A stretch of 64,000 nucleotides of DNA from Myotis daubentonii (Eukaryota > Chordata > Mammalia > Chiroptera > Vespertilionidae): contig NC_081844.1 of the NCBI RefSeq assembly GCF_963259705.1, positions 15,237,715 through 15,301,714 on the forward strand. Direction: 5' to 3'. This document shows positions 13,401 through 25,500 of this stretch, piece by piece (position 1 is the stretch's first letter; each line of letters opens with the position of its first letter). The notes under the pieces were generated by a model. It was given only the letters and a program-made list of their open reading frames with translations, was not told the origin of the DNA and did no database searches. The translations under genes were made by a program, and so were the position numbers.

Positions 13401-16400
13401 ATGAAATCAATATAAATGCTATTAATGAAATAATTGACATTTTGTGTACCAACTCCTTGAAATCCAGGGTGTTATGTACACTCACAGTACATCTCAGTCT
13501 GCACTGGCCACAGTCCAGGTGCTACTGCATTGGGCAGGGAAGCTCTAGAACAGCGATTTTCAACCGGTGTACTGCTGGAATTCTTAAAACATGCGATACC
13601 TGACTGTTTAGTCAGGAGCACTGACCTCTTTTCTCTTAGATTATCAAGTAACAACGTGACAACTGCCAATACAACAATAGCCGTCCAGTGTGAGTAAATC
13701 AAAATTTATACTTTTTTTGTCTGATTGGCAAAAAATATAATAATTTTTTGTGTGCCGCAGAATTTTAGTAATTAGTTTATGTGTACCATGAGATGAAAAG
13801 GTTGAAAATCACTGCTCTAGAGCTTTAAAAAACCTTTTGCTTGTAATGTCCAATCAGAAATACATGTGACAGTGTATGCCAGACACATAAAGCTGAAATA
13901 ATACTTTGTGAAACAATGCTAACCTTTACAACATGCAAAAAACACTGCTGTGTCCTAATCTCTTCTTTTGGCCCTTAAAAATGTGATTGCAACCTGCAGA
14001 GGTGTTTGTGGATCCAGAGTCCATACCTCGCTCCCTGTAGTCACCTGCGGCCAGGGCTTGTACAAGAAGGAAGAGCAGGGCCAAGGTGGAGGTGGGGAGC
14101 AATCCAGGGTACAGTCCAGAGCCCAGGAATAAGCAAAAGCTGGGGATCGGGATGCAGGTTAAACCTAGGTCAACAAGAGAAGGCGGGAGCCTCAGACCCC
14201 ACTGGCCGTGCTGCAGCCAGTGCCTTCCATGGACACCTCCTGCCCTGCCCAATCCACCTCAGAACTGGGTGGTGCAGAAAATAAGGGTGATAGGCACTGG
14301 TTTCCCCAGCTCGGTGCTCTGCCTGGTGTCCAAGAGTATGCATGCTGCAGGAAAGCGGGCGCTGCTCTCTGGGCCTCGGCCCCCGGTGTCTGAGAAAGCC
14401 ACGTAAGTTTACATCAGTTAGGCCAGAAGGAGACTAACCAGATGTTAGTTGGAGTCTAAAGCATGCTAAGCTCTTGTGTTAATATTTCCTCTATAGTCTA
14501 GCAATCCACAAACAGTCGTTGAGTTAGTATGTGGTCTGCACAGTGCAATGGAGAATTTACTTATTCCACAATCACTGATGGTAATTGTTTCTGTTCTCTA
14601 AGAGCTCATCTCAAGTGGAGAAAATGATATAACCCCAAAGATAACTTACACTAACAAAGAGGTGATGACATGTAAGAACTAATACTAAAAAGCCCTAGCC
14701 GGTTTAGCTCAGTGGACAGAGTGTCGACCGGCGGACTGAAGGGTCTCGGGTTCGATTCCAGTCAAGGGCATGTACCTCAGTTGCAGACTTGATCCCCAGC
14801 CCTGTTTGGAACACATGCGGGGGCAACCAATTGATGTGTCTCTCTCACATCGATGCTTCTCTCTCTTTCTGTATCTCCCCTTCCCTTCCACTCCCTGAAA
14901 ATCAATGGAGAAAATATCCTCTAGTGAGGATTAACAAAATAATATAATAATAATGAAAATAATACCTACCATTGGGCCAGTTATTTAATCTTTCATCTCC
15001 AGTTTCCTCATTTTATTGGGTTGTTGTGATGATTAAATGATTTAATAGAAGCAATGTGAATAGGACAGAATCCAGCACAGAGTAAGTGCTCAAATATTAG
15101 ACTTCCTCATCACCACCATCATCATCCTCACTGTCATCCTCATCATCACCACCATCATTATGTCATTACCATCATCATCAGCACCATCACCATCATTATA
15201 TCATTACCATCATTATCAGCACCACCACCATCATTATATCATTACCATCATCATCACCACCATTATTACCACCACCATCATCATGATCCTCACAGTCATC
15301 AAACAAATTCTGCCTGATCTAACTGCAGTCCCAGGTTGCTGCCCACTTCTACGCCCATCTTAATTCACGAGCTGTGGCCTCCGCTTGCTTCCAGAGCCCT
15401 GTTTAGAATCTCTATTTTGTCACAGCCTTTCCACTCTGAGTCCTTGGATGCTTCCAGCCATAGTTACAGATGTGTTTTTTGTAAATTTTGTAAAATTCTA
15501 GGGAATTGTAGGCTTCATCGCTTATGAATTTCCAAGGAAATGGAACTTGGCTTTTATAACATGGGTTGCTCTTAGAAGTTAATTTTTGGCCTCAGTGAGC
15601 ATAGATACTGGTGTCTTCAGACCCCGTGGCATAGCCAAGGGCCCTTCCTTTAGGTTCAAAACATAGGTAGGCCCTGGCCGGGTGGTTCAGTTGGTTGGAG
15701 TGTCATCCCAAACACCAAACGGTTTAGGGTTCGATTCCAGGTCAGGGCATATACCTAGGTTGTGGGTTTGACCCAGGTGTGTATGGGAGGCAACCAATTG
15801 ATGTTTCTTTCTCCCTTTGATGTTTTCTCTCTCACTCTCTTTCTCTCTAAAATCAATAAAACATATCCTCAGGTGAGAATTTTTTTTAAAAAAATCATAG
15901 GTAGTCACCTCCATCTTTTACCACATTACAAGTCCTTGCATAAGTGTCTGCCTCCCCCACAGACTGAGCACTTCATGGCAGGGGCCTGCCTTCTTCATGT
16001 ATGTGTCCCCAACTCCTCGCACAGAGGCCAACATACAACAAGTTCTCAGTGGAGACAACATCCATCCAGACACTATTTGCAGCACTTCTTTTTTGCCGGG
16101 GCCTGGTTGAGAATACAAAAGGAACACAGAGGCTGGCCGGTGCGGCTTGGTGGTTGAGCATTGACCTATGAACCAGAAGGTCACAGTTCGATTCCTGGTC
16201 AGTTATGGGCTCAATCCCAGTAAGGTATGTGCAGGAGGTGGCTGATCTATGATTCTCTCTCATCATTGATGTGTCTATCTCTCCCTTTCCCGTCCTCTCT
16301 GAAATCAATTTAAAATAAAAACTAATATAAAAAGAAACTAAAGGACCACAGACATAGTGCCTGCTCTCGTGGGCCCTCTGGCCTAGTGGGGAGACAGACA

Positions 16401-19400
16401 GACATCGAACAGAGAGCCACGTGAATGAACGTGAAGCAGAGTGCTCAGTGGGAGGCTCCCTGAGCAGACCCAGCTGAGATGGGGTCAGAAAAGCTTCTCC
16501 AAAGAAATGGCATTGAAGCTGAGCCCTGAAAGATGAGCAGGAGTTAGTGGTGAGGACTGGGAGGAAGACAGTCCAGGCAGGGGGTCCATGCAGAGGGAAA
16601 CCCTTGGCTCAGGAGAAGATATGGCTGAGGGGGAGGAGCTGGCAGAGCCAGGAGGCTAAGTGGAGGTCAGATTCCACAGGGCCTGGGAGGCCCCCTGGGG
16701 GAGGCAGACACTTCCACAAAGACCTCATATAATGTGGTAAAAGATGGAGGTGACTGCCTATGACTGGATTTTACCATTGGGGCAGTGAGAGGCTACTGCA
16801 GGGATTTAAGATGAGAAGTGACATGATTCCATTTGCATTAGAAATCTCTTGGGCTGCTGTGTGGAAAATCTTTTGGAATAAGCAAACGGGAGGAAGACTA
16901 TTGAATTCATCCAAATGGGAGACGGCAGGGTTGGACTAGTGTTGTAGCAGAAATGAAAAAACAAAAGCACTCAGCTTTGGGGGAGTGAACAGAATGTGGT
17001 AATGGACTGCTTTTGGTGAAAAAGGAGGCGGTACTAGAGATGAGCTCTGGGTTCTGGTGAGAATAACCAGGTGGGTGGAGGGGCCTTTTCCTGGGATGGG
17101 GAAGGGCTGGCGAGGAAACAGACTGGGGACAAGCCTACTGTTGGCTATGGAAGCAGAACAACTAATGTTGCTCTCAAGAAATTCTTCCTGAAGGGGACGA
17201 AAGTGATGGGCCAGAGGGAGGTGCAGGGGTCAGGGGAGGGTCATCGTAAAGATGGGAGGTTTTAGCGGGTGTTTGAGTGATGAGGGTCAAGAAGGTGGTG
17301 AGGATCAGGAGAGGGAGAAGGTCACAGACAGGCCAGGGAGCAAGATGGGAGTCGATGCAGCCCACAGCTGGAAACAGTGGGCTTTCATCCGTCGTGATGA
17401 GTGGCTGAGTTGAGCTGAATGCTGGTCAGCCTGGGAATTCTTTCTCCCCAGCAGTGGGAAGCTTCCTCTTGTTATCTCTGCCTGTATGAGAGCTTCCAGC
17501 GTGCTCACCTAGGTCATTTGCAGGATTCTTCCATCGCCCCCTCCAGCTCCGCTCTCCACCCTTACCCATAAAATCAAGAGGCACATTTGGGTGTGGCCAG
17601 CTGGGAGCACTGACAGCAGACTGGAGATGGGGAGAAGAGAGAGGCCAGGCATTTCTTCTCCCTGCAAAGTCCCTGTGGCCACCCTGGCTCTCAACCAAGG
17701 GTAACAGCTCTTTTCAGATGCCTTTCCACACAGCTCTTTGCTCTCCTGGGTTAGATATTGGCATCTCCCCTCACTCCTGCAGGTCTAGGCTGGTATCTGT
17801 GCCCAGTGCTAGTAGCCCCTGAGCACTGGACTGTCCTTTGTTCACCGCACTCTGTTCAGACCTTTATTGTAAAAATCTATTTTTCTAACTTTCTTCAGAT
17901 CATCCAATTTGAGCATGCCATCTCTTCCTAAAGGGACCCCGACCATGCAGCCATACTCACCCTTTTCAGGTTCATAAATGCAAGTTGGGAAGGAAATCTA
18001 GATATCTTCTAGTTCGCCTCCTTTATTTAAGGGAGAAAACCAATATTCAGGAGGCTGAGTGAGTTGTCCAAGATCACACAAGTTAGTACAATCCTCATTA
18101 GCTCTTATGGGAGAAGCAATTCTCTCCAGGGAGGAAAGCCTGGGTCATTGAGCTGATTGTGGGAGGCAGTTGGGAGAGTTCTGAGGATGGGAGAGAAGTG
18201 TTCTTATTATCTGGGATTTTCTTGCCAATTGCAGAAACTCTCCTTCAGGAGCTCTCCTAGCCCATGTTTATTTTCTTCTCCAGGGATAGGACCCATCCAT
18301 CTCAACGAGATCGAGTGCACTGGGAACGAGAAGTCCATCATTGACTGCAAGTTCAATGCCGAGTCCCAGGGCTGCAACCACGAGGAGGATGCTGGTGTGA
18401 GATGTAATACCCCTGCCATGGGCTTCCAGAAGAAGGTGAAAGGGCTGGACACACAGATGGGACCGTGTCATGTTTAGGTCATTGAGGCCTCAGAAATTGC
18501 AGGCCCATTGGCCTCACGCTAAAGGTTTCTAACAGGTGGTATGAGGGCCCTCTGACAGCAATCTCAGGAAGGTGTCAGGCTCAGCTGCATCACTATTCAT
18601 GGCATTGCCACCTAGCATTTGTAAATGTGCCAAAAAGAAAACATGTATCAGCACCACTGTCCTTAGTGGCAGACATTGAGCGTCTGCCAGGTTCCACATC
18701 TGCACTGGGACTGGACGTATGGTGAGATCGCAAGGCAGTCCTTTCTGAGGGACTCAGGTCTCCAGCACCTGTGACACCCTTGGCAGGAGCCTTTCCAAGG
18801 GCTCAGAGGAACCACGTTGACAGCAGATCTGCAAACCACACAGATATAAGCAAGTATATATAGTAGGTTGGTAACCAGAGGGAAAGAAAAGGGAATCTTA
18901 ACAGCATTAAGCCAAAGACACACCTTCCTGTCCTGAGATAGGGCCTCGAAAACCTACATTGTGTCTCCTAGCTTGGATGTCCTTGCCTGCAGGAGTAGCC
19001 AACAGATGACTTCCTCTTCGCCAGGAGGTCTCTCCAGTGTTACCAAAAGGCCCGGTGAAGCCTGTGTAATGTTCTTCGTTATGCCACGAGTGTGGTCGGG
19101 TCTGTGCAGCATCTGGTGGGTGGCACGTCGGAAGAGCTTTCTGAGTGCATGTTTTAAAATGAGCAAACATGGCCCTAGCTGGTTTTGCTCAGTGGATAGA
19201 GCATCAGCCTGTGGACTGAAGGGTCCCAGGTTCAATTCTGGTCAAGGGCACATGCATGGGTTACAGGATCAATCTCCAGTAGGGGGCATGCAGGAGGCAG
19301 CCAATCAATGATTCTCTCTCATCGTTGATGTTTCTGTCTCTCTCTCCCTCTCCCTTCTTCTCTGAAATCAATAAAAAATATACATATTTTTTAAATGAGC

Positions 19401-22400
19401 AAACATGGACACATTAGGGTGCAGGACAGTTCCCCAGCTGGGCTCCTGCTTGGACAGTGATTCTTGACCTTGGCACCAGTATGCCAAAGGTGCTACTGCA
19501 CTTGTGCTACTCACTGCCCAACAGGCCAAAAATGAGCACCCAATTGCACTTGGACAAGCCACACTTTTGCTGGTGTGTGAGCAGGAGTGTGGGCCACAGC
19601 CTCACAGCGGCGGGAGGGCCGGCATTTGTGATTGCCCAGCAGCATTCTGATAGCCATAACAGAGCTGTAAATGCCGACTGCACTGAGTCTGGCTTGCTGT
19701 GGCACCATTCACTTCAGACAGATTGGAGTTGGGTGGAGTGGGGTTTTCAATCCAAATGAAAGATCTGGGCCAAAGGAAGTGAAATTTCCCAGAACTATTT
19801 TATGGTGGGAATTGCTGAACCAGGCCCAGTGATGGCAGCAGAGGCACCAAACTCCCGGCACTAACAGCCCTCACCCTTTCGGGGGCCCTCCAGGCTCCAG
19901 GAGGTGGCCCCTGCTCTCCGCTACAGCGTGTGGGAGAGTTTTACACCTAGATCTGCTGTTTCTGCCCCCTGGGAAGGAATGAGGATAGTCACCTCTGAAA
20001 GAAATCCCTTCGGGCTGCACCAGTTCTCGCCACAGCAGACGGTCAGGCTTCTGCACGGCCGGCTTAGGGCCCCCAAACGTACTGGCAGCAACACTGGGCA
20101 GAGACTCCTGAGTTTTATCACTGTTAGTTTGCTGGCACTGGCAGCACAAAATACCACAGACTTGGGTAGTTTAAATAATAAAAATTTATTGACTCACAGT
20201 TCTGGAGGCTGGGAGTCCACGATCAAGGTGCTGGCAGGGCTGGTTTCTCCTGAGGCCTCTCTCCTGGGCTTTCAGTTCTCACTGTGTCCTCACGTGGCCT
20301 TTCCTCTGCGCTTGTGCATCCCTGGTGTCTCTTCCTCTTCTTTCTAGTAAGAACACCAGTCAGGTTGGATTAGGGCCCCACCCATATGACCGCATTTAAC
20401 GTAATTACCTCTGGAAAGGCTCTTCAAATACAGCTACATTAGGGATTAGCATATTAATTCAATGTATGAATTGGAGGGGGGAGGGGCACACGTTAATTTA
20501 TAACAAACACTCACTAGCCAGTTCCTTAATCTCTTTGAGGCTTCCATTTGCCCCTCTAGCAATAAGGACCTAAGAGAGATGATTCCTAGAAAAATCAGTT
20601 GACTTTTCGTGGAATGGCTAATGCAGGCCACAGACTTGGAGCTGGTTGTCTATCCAGCCACAGCCGAGCCAGAGGCATCAGGAAGACCAGTGTCGGCCTC
20701 CTGAAGGCCAGGCCTCTTGCCTGACTGAGCCCTTCCATCTGCTCTGAGGAGCGTTTTGTTTTCTGATGGGACTCGCAGCTGATAATGATCATAGCTAAGA
20801 CGGTGCCTAACATTTCTTGAGCACTACCTGAGTGCCAGGCCCTGTCTGAGCTCTGTCCGTGAACTATCTCATTTTATTCATCTACTCAACAACCCTGGGA
20901 GGCCGATGGAACATTGTGGCTGCCCTTGGCTTATCTCTTTGCCGGCTGACCTATTGACCTTGCAGCCCTTAAGTCCATAACAGGAATTAAGACCTGTGCC
21001 CCAGGGGCCATGCTGTTGCTAAGGACTGTTGACCAGGCAACTTAATGTGCTGAGGATTCCTGGAGGTGTCATGCCTTATCCCAAAGGCATGAATTGTTAG
21101 AAGCATGAAGGGTAACAAGGTACTGTATTTGGATTAAGGTTGGCATTTTTAGAACCCTTCCCCAAATGTCAGATCTCCCTGCTTGATCTCATATAAGTGG
21201 TCCATGCTTCCATTCTGTAAGACTTATAATTTATTCATTCGTTCCAAAAAATGGTTGTGGAGTACCTAACATTCCTGAGGTGCTGTCTTTGATATTGATC
21301 ACACAGGAAAATAGACAAAGTCAGCTCTGCCCTTAGATCTTATATTCTAGCGGAGGAGACAGACCTTAAACAAATTGTAAGGTAGCTTAAGTATAACTGT
21401 CACAAGTGCTAAGGGGATGTGTAGGTGTTTTGTGCTGGGCTCAGCCTACCAGTAGCCAGTGTTGTGGTTGGACTGGCCCCTGTGGTTCTCATTATGATTA
21501 CAAGATGCCCTTCAGCTATAACCATCAGAGACTTTTGAAAACATACAGGTTTATTACTCACAGACTGAAATTACACAGCACACTTGGGGCCACACAAGTG
21601 AGGTCACAGGTAGAGAGAGAGAGTGCTCAGGGCAGGGGTTCTGATTTTATTGGGGTCAAGGGTGGGGACCGAGGGTTCTGTGGGCTCACTTTTTATTGCT
21701 GGCTGTAAAAATAAGAGATGGGTTTTAAAGCACAGGTAGGAAAAACAAGTGGCCCAAATGGTCAGTTATAAAAATCAACCAAGATCTCTGAAACAAAGGG
21801 GCCCTGTGGGCACAGGGGCCTGGCTCTTTATCTGGTCGAATGGCTGGCAATGTGCTCATTTGAGATGGGCTTCTTGGAAGGAGACACCTCGGTAATCAAA
21901 GCCTAAGGCGGGCGCTTGCCTTGCACAAAGAGAAAACCCACGGTCAGGCTTTCACCACAGTGGGAGCCGTGGAATGTAAGGGGCACTGACCCCAATCGGA
22001 GGGGAATGTCGGTGGGTATGAAGTTGGAAAGAGGAACGGGATCAGCCAGGAAAGGGCCTCTGTGTGTAGTGGGCTTCCATGTGAAATGTGTGACTTACCG
22101 TGGGACATGGTCAAGGAAGTTAGGGAGCCACGGAAACTGAAAGAAGGCCCACGAGCCTGGAGGTCGGGGAGAAGGATGAGGGAGACGCGGGACAGGTGGC
22201 AGAGGAGAGCAGTGGAGCCTGGGAAGCCACTCACCTGTTCTAAGCCCAGGAGGGACCAGAGCAGGTGCTGCTTAAAAATGACTGGCTTCTGAGTAGAATG
22301 GGCTTCTCTGGACTCATGGTTTGCTTCTTTCTCATGGATCCTGTGCGTTATATTAATTATATTAAAGGTTTCTCTCTTTCCTTTGACGGGGATGAAAGCA

Positions 22401-22491
22401 AGAGTAGAGGCGAGAGATGGTGGTGCCTGGGAGAAGGGAGGGAAGTAGGTGGGCTGTACAGAGACTTGGGAGATAAACTCCACTGGGATGT

Positions 22492-22538
<47 letters not shown>

Positions 22539-25500
22539 GAGATGTTGAGGATGCTTCCCAGATTTCTGGCTTGAATAACAGAATGGATTAGGGATCAGCA
22601 GACTACAGCTTGCAGGCCAGACCCATCATTCCGCCTGTGTTTGTAAATACAGCTTTATTGGAACACAGCCACGCCCAGTCATTTGCATGTCATCCGTGAC
22701 TGCCTGCACACCACATGGCAGAGATGTGCTTACAACAGAGAGCACACGCCCGCAAAGCCTAAAGTACTTACCAGCTGGCCTTTGTGCAAAGTTCGCTGCC
22801 CTGGGACAGAGGGTAGTGACTTTAGCTGCAATAGGGAACAAGCGGAAGATATAGCACAGGGTTAGGTGGAGAGAGAAAAGAGGACAAGTTCGGACTGGGA
22901 GTCTCAGAGGTACCAAGTGTAACTAACTAATAGGCAGTGAGCTCTATTGGTCCCAGAAGAGAGTTCTGGGTGGAGAGGGCAGCAGGGGGCACTGTGGGAG
23001 GAGACAGGATCAGGAGCTGGAACCAGCCAAGCAGAGGGTGTGTGAGAAGAGGGTTCCAGAAGAAATCTTGGGGAATTCTAACATTTTAGGGACCCTGAGC
23101 GCGTCCTATCAAGTGTCTGATTCTAAGAGCAGCTCCCCACCAGTGGACTCCAGGGGAGCAGCGGGGAGCCAGCCAAGCACCTGGCCTGAGCTTTGATTAC
23201 TGAGGCATCTCTTTCCAAGAGGCAGGTTCTGCTGTGGTACCCAGTGGTGGTCCAGGGGCCTCCTGGCTACACAGGCAAGGGCCCCAGGATGCCTGCGGTG
23301 GGACCTAATGTGTAAGAGCATGGCTCTGGTGGATGCTGTTGAATTGAGTGTCCCAGGCAGGGCCCTATGGGAGAACTGGGACCGGTGGCAGGTCAGTGAC
23401 GCTGCTCCTCTCCATCCCTCCTGGTGACCATGCCTGCCTTTCTCTCTACAGCTGCGCCTGAACGGGGGCCGGAACCCCTTCGAGGGCCGGGTGGAGGTGC
23501 TGGTGGAGAGGAATGGGTCCCTTGTATGGGGGACCGTGTGCGGCGAGAACTGGGGCATCGTGGAGGCCATGGTGGTCTGCCGGCAGCTGGGCCTGGGGTT
23601 CGCCAGCAACGCCTTCCAGGTGAGAAGCCCGGGTTTCCGCCCCTCCATCCAGTCTGATCCTCCCGCCTCTAGTCAGCCCCCGTCCCCCACGGACCTTCCC
23701 CAGCCACCCAGAAGGAGGAGAGCCACGTGCCACAGGCTGGGTGGGAGGCCCCTCAGGACTCTGAGTCCAGGGGTGGGTCACCCTCTGCTTCTCCTCGCTG
23801 CAGAGCGAGGGCCTAGACTATGGTTTCCCAGTCCACTCAGTTTGCACTGGGATTCTCCCTAATCTGGGGGTGTCCTTCTATGCCCTTTGCAGAGGGAAGC
23901 AGCTCAGTCCTACGGGGCAGTGGACATCACCCAGGCCGAGGCCCAACATGCCCGGGGCCTTAGCTTGCTCCCTGGGAGGCCCAGCTGTAGCCCCGGCTCA
24001 GGCGTTCTCGGGTTGATCGGCTGCTAAGTTTCCATGCCCGTCCAGAACCCTGTCACAGCCGCTGCACCTTCCTCCCGGGCCCTTCCCCGGAGTGACTCAA
24101 CGGGGGGCAGCCAAGCTCCTGCCCTACCGAAAGGCAGCAGAAGAAGACAAGTAGCATTTAGCTTCAAAAATGATTCCCTCTGGGCCCTACTGTGAGGGAA
24201 CGGGCACCCCAGAGTGGAAGAGTGTCCGAAAGAGGCTGGGGTGGGGCAGGAGACAGAAGGCTGGAATCTTCCCAGCTGTACTCCCAACAGCCACGGCATA
24301 ACGATCTGGGCAGAGCAGCTACCTTTCCAGGCCTCGCTTTTCCTCCTGTGACTTGGAATGGACAGTCCCAGGTCCATAGGCCCCTGGCTCCAAACACTTT
24401 CCTTAAGCTTCTCACGGAGCAGGAGAATGGCTGGAGCACCCCCGCCCCCCGCTTTGCTAACTCTGACTCCAGCTCCCGTGCCCAGGTGGCCCTGCTAGGG
24501 AACAGGGATTCTAAGGGCGAGACCTGGAAGAAGCCTGGCAGTCTTGCTGAGCCTGACTGCCGGCCAGGTCCGGGAAGGCAGTGAGCCCGGAGCAGGGCTC
24601 CCCCGTGGCCTCTGGCACTGCTGCCCACACCCTCTGGGAGCCGGCTCCCTGGGCAGCACAGCGTCTCCGCTAATACCGCCTATGACAAGCCAGGGCACTC
24701 TGTCTCTCTCAGGAGAGCAGAAAACAGTGCTCATTACACATAGTGGCTGGCTGGCTATTTTTGTTCCTTATCAGCCCATTCCTAAGACATCTGGGCCTCA
24801 GCTGGGGTTGTGCATTGGGCCTGCATCTGGTATCTGACCCTTCTCGAGGCCCCAGTTTTCTATTCAGAGGATGAGGGATGTATAGTCAGGTTCTCTATAT
24901 GTATGGATAGCAAACTAGCTACTGCCATATGTGAATACATTTTTTCTGTCCTGCCCGTTCTGATCAATTGGTAGTGTCTTCCTGGGGCATTGTGTTGAGA
25001 AGGATTCTGAGATCGCAGTCAGACTCGGAGGAGAGTGCTGTGATTGATTAGTAATGTCTGCCCTGGGCTCAGGATAAGTCAGTGGCAGCATGAGTTGCAG
25101 GTGCCGGCCATTCCTGACACACAGCACTGAACAGTTGTTTGACCAAAGCTACTTTAGCAATGCTCTCCAGGGAGGAGGGGGTGTGGCAGACTCCAGTGCT
25201 CATGGTCAGAAGACCTGGAGTCTCACTCACTCTGCCACAACAAGCTGCATGGCTTGGGTAAGTGCTTCTTGGTGCCTCAGTTATCTCCATCTGGCAAATG
25301 GGATCATAAAGCGTTGAGACTTTTGTGAGGCTGAACGATGATAGAACATGAGAAAGTGACCATTCAAGGTGACACACTGGCCATTTCTTTTGTTGACTCC
25401 CCAGGAGACGTGGTATTGGCAGGAAAACATCAATGCCAACACAGTGGTCATGAGCGGAGTGAAGTGCTCGGGAACAGAGCTGTCCCTGGCGCACTGTCGC

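Larger units (their letters stand above)
10746..18283 (+). other. LOXL2: LOXL2 intron (7.5 kb)
   Basis: GTAAGG to CTCCAG. It holds a 41-bp tandem duplication, an old hAT-like element carrying a SINE and a younger hAT (about 12985-13860), four Ves SINEs and a (CAT)n-rich tract. About 16336-18283 shows nothing recognisable. Confidence 0.8.
18436..23451 (+). other. LOXL2: LOXL2 intron (5.0 kb)
   Basis: GTGAAA to CTACAG. It contains a Ves SINE, an unnamed interspersed repeat at about 20110-20490 (ATACCACAGACTTGGGTAGT through TTGGATTAGGGCCCC), a MIR-like piece near 20795-20905, a possible LTR-like block at about 21480-21925, a GA tract and an old hAT-like element. Confidence 0.75.
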
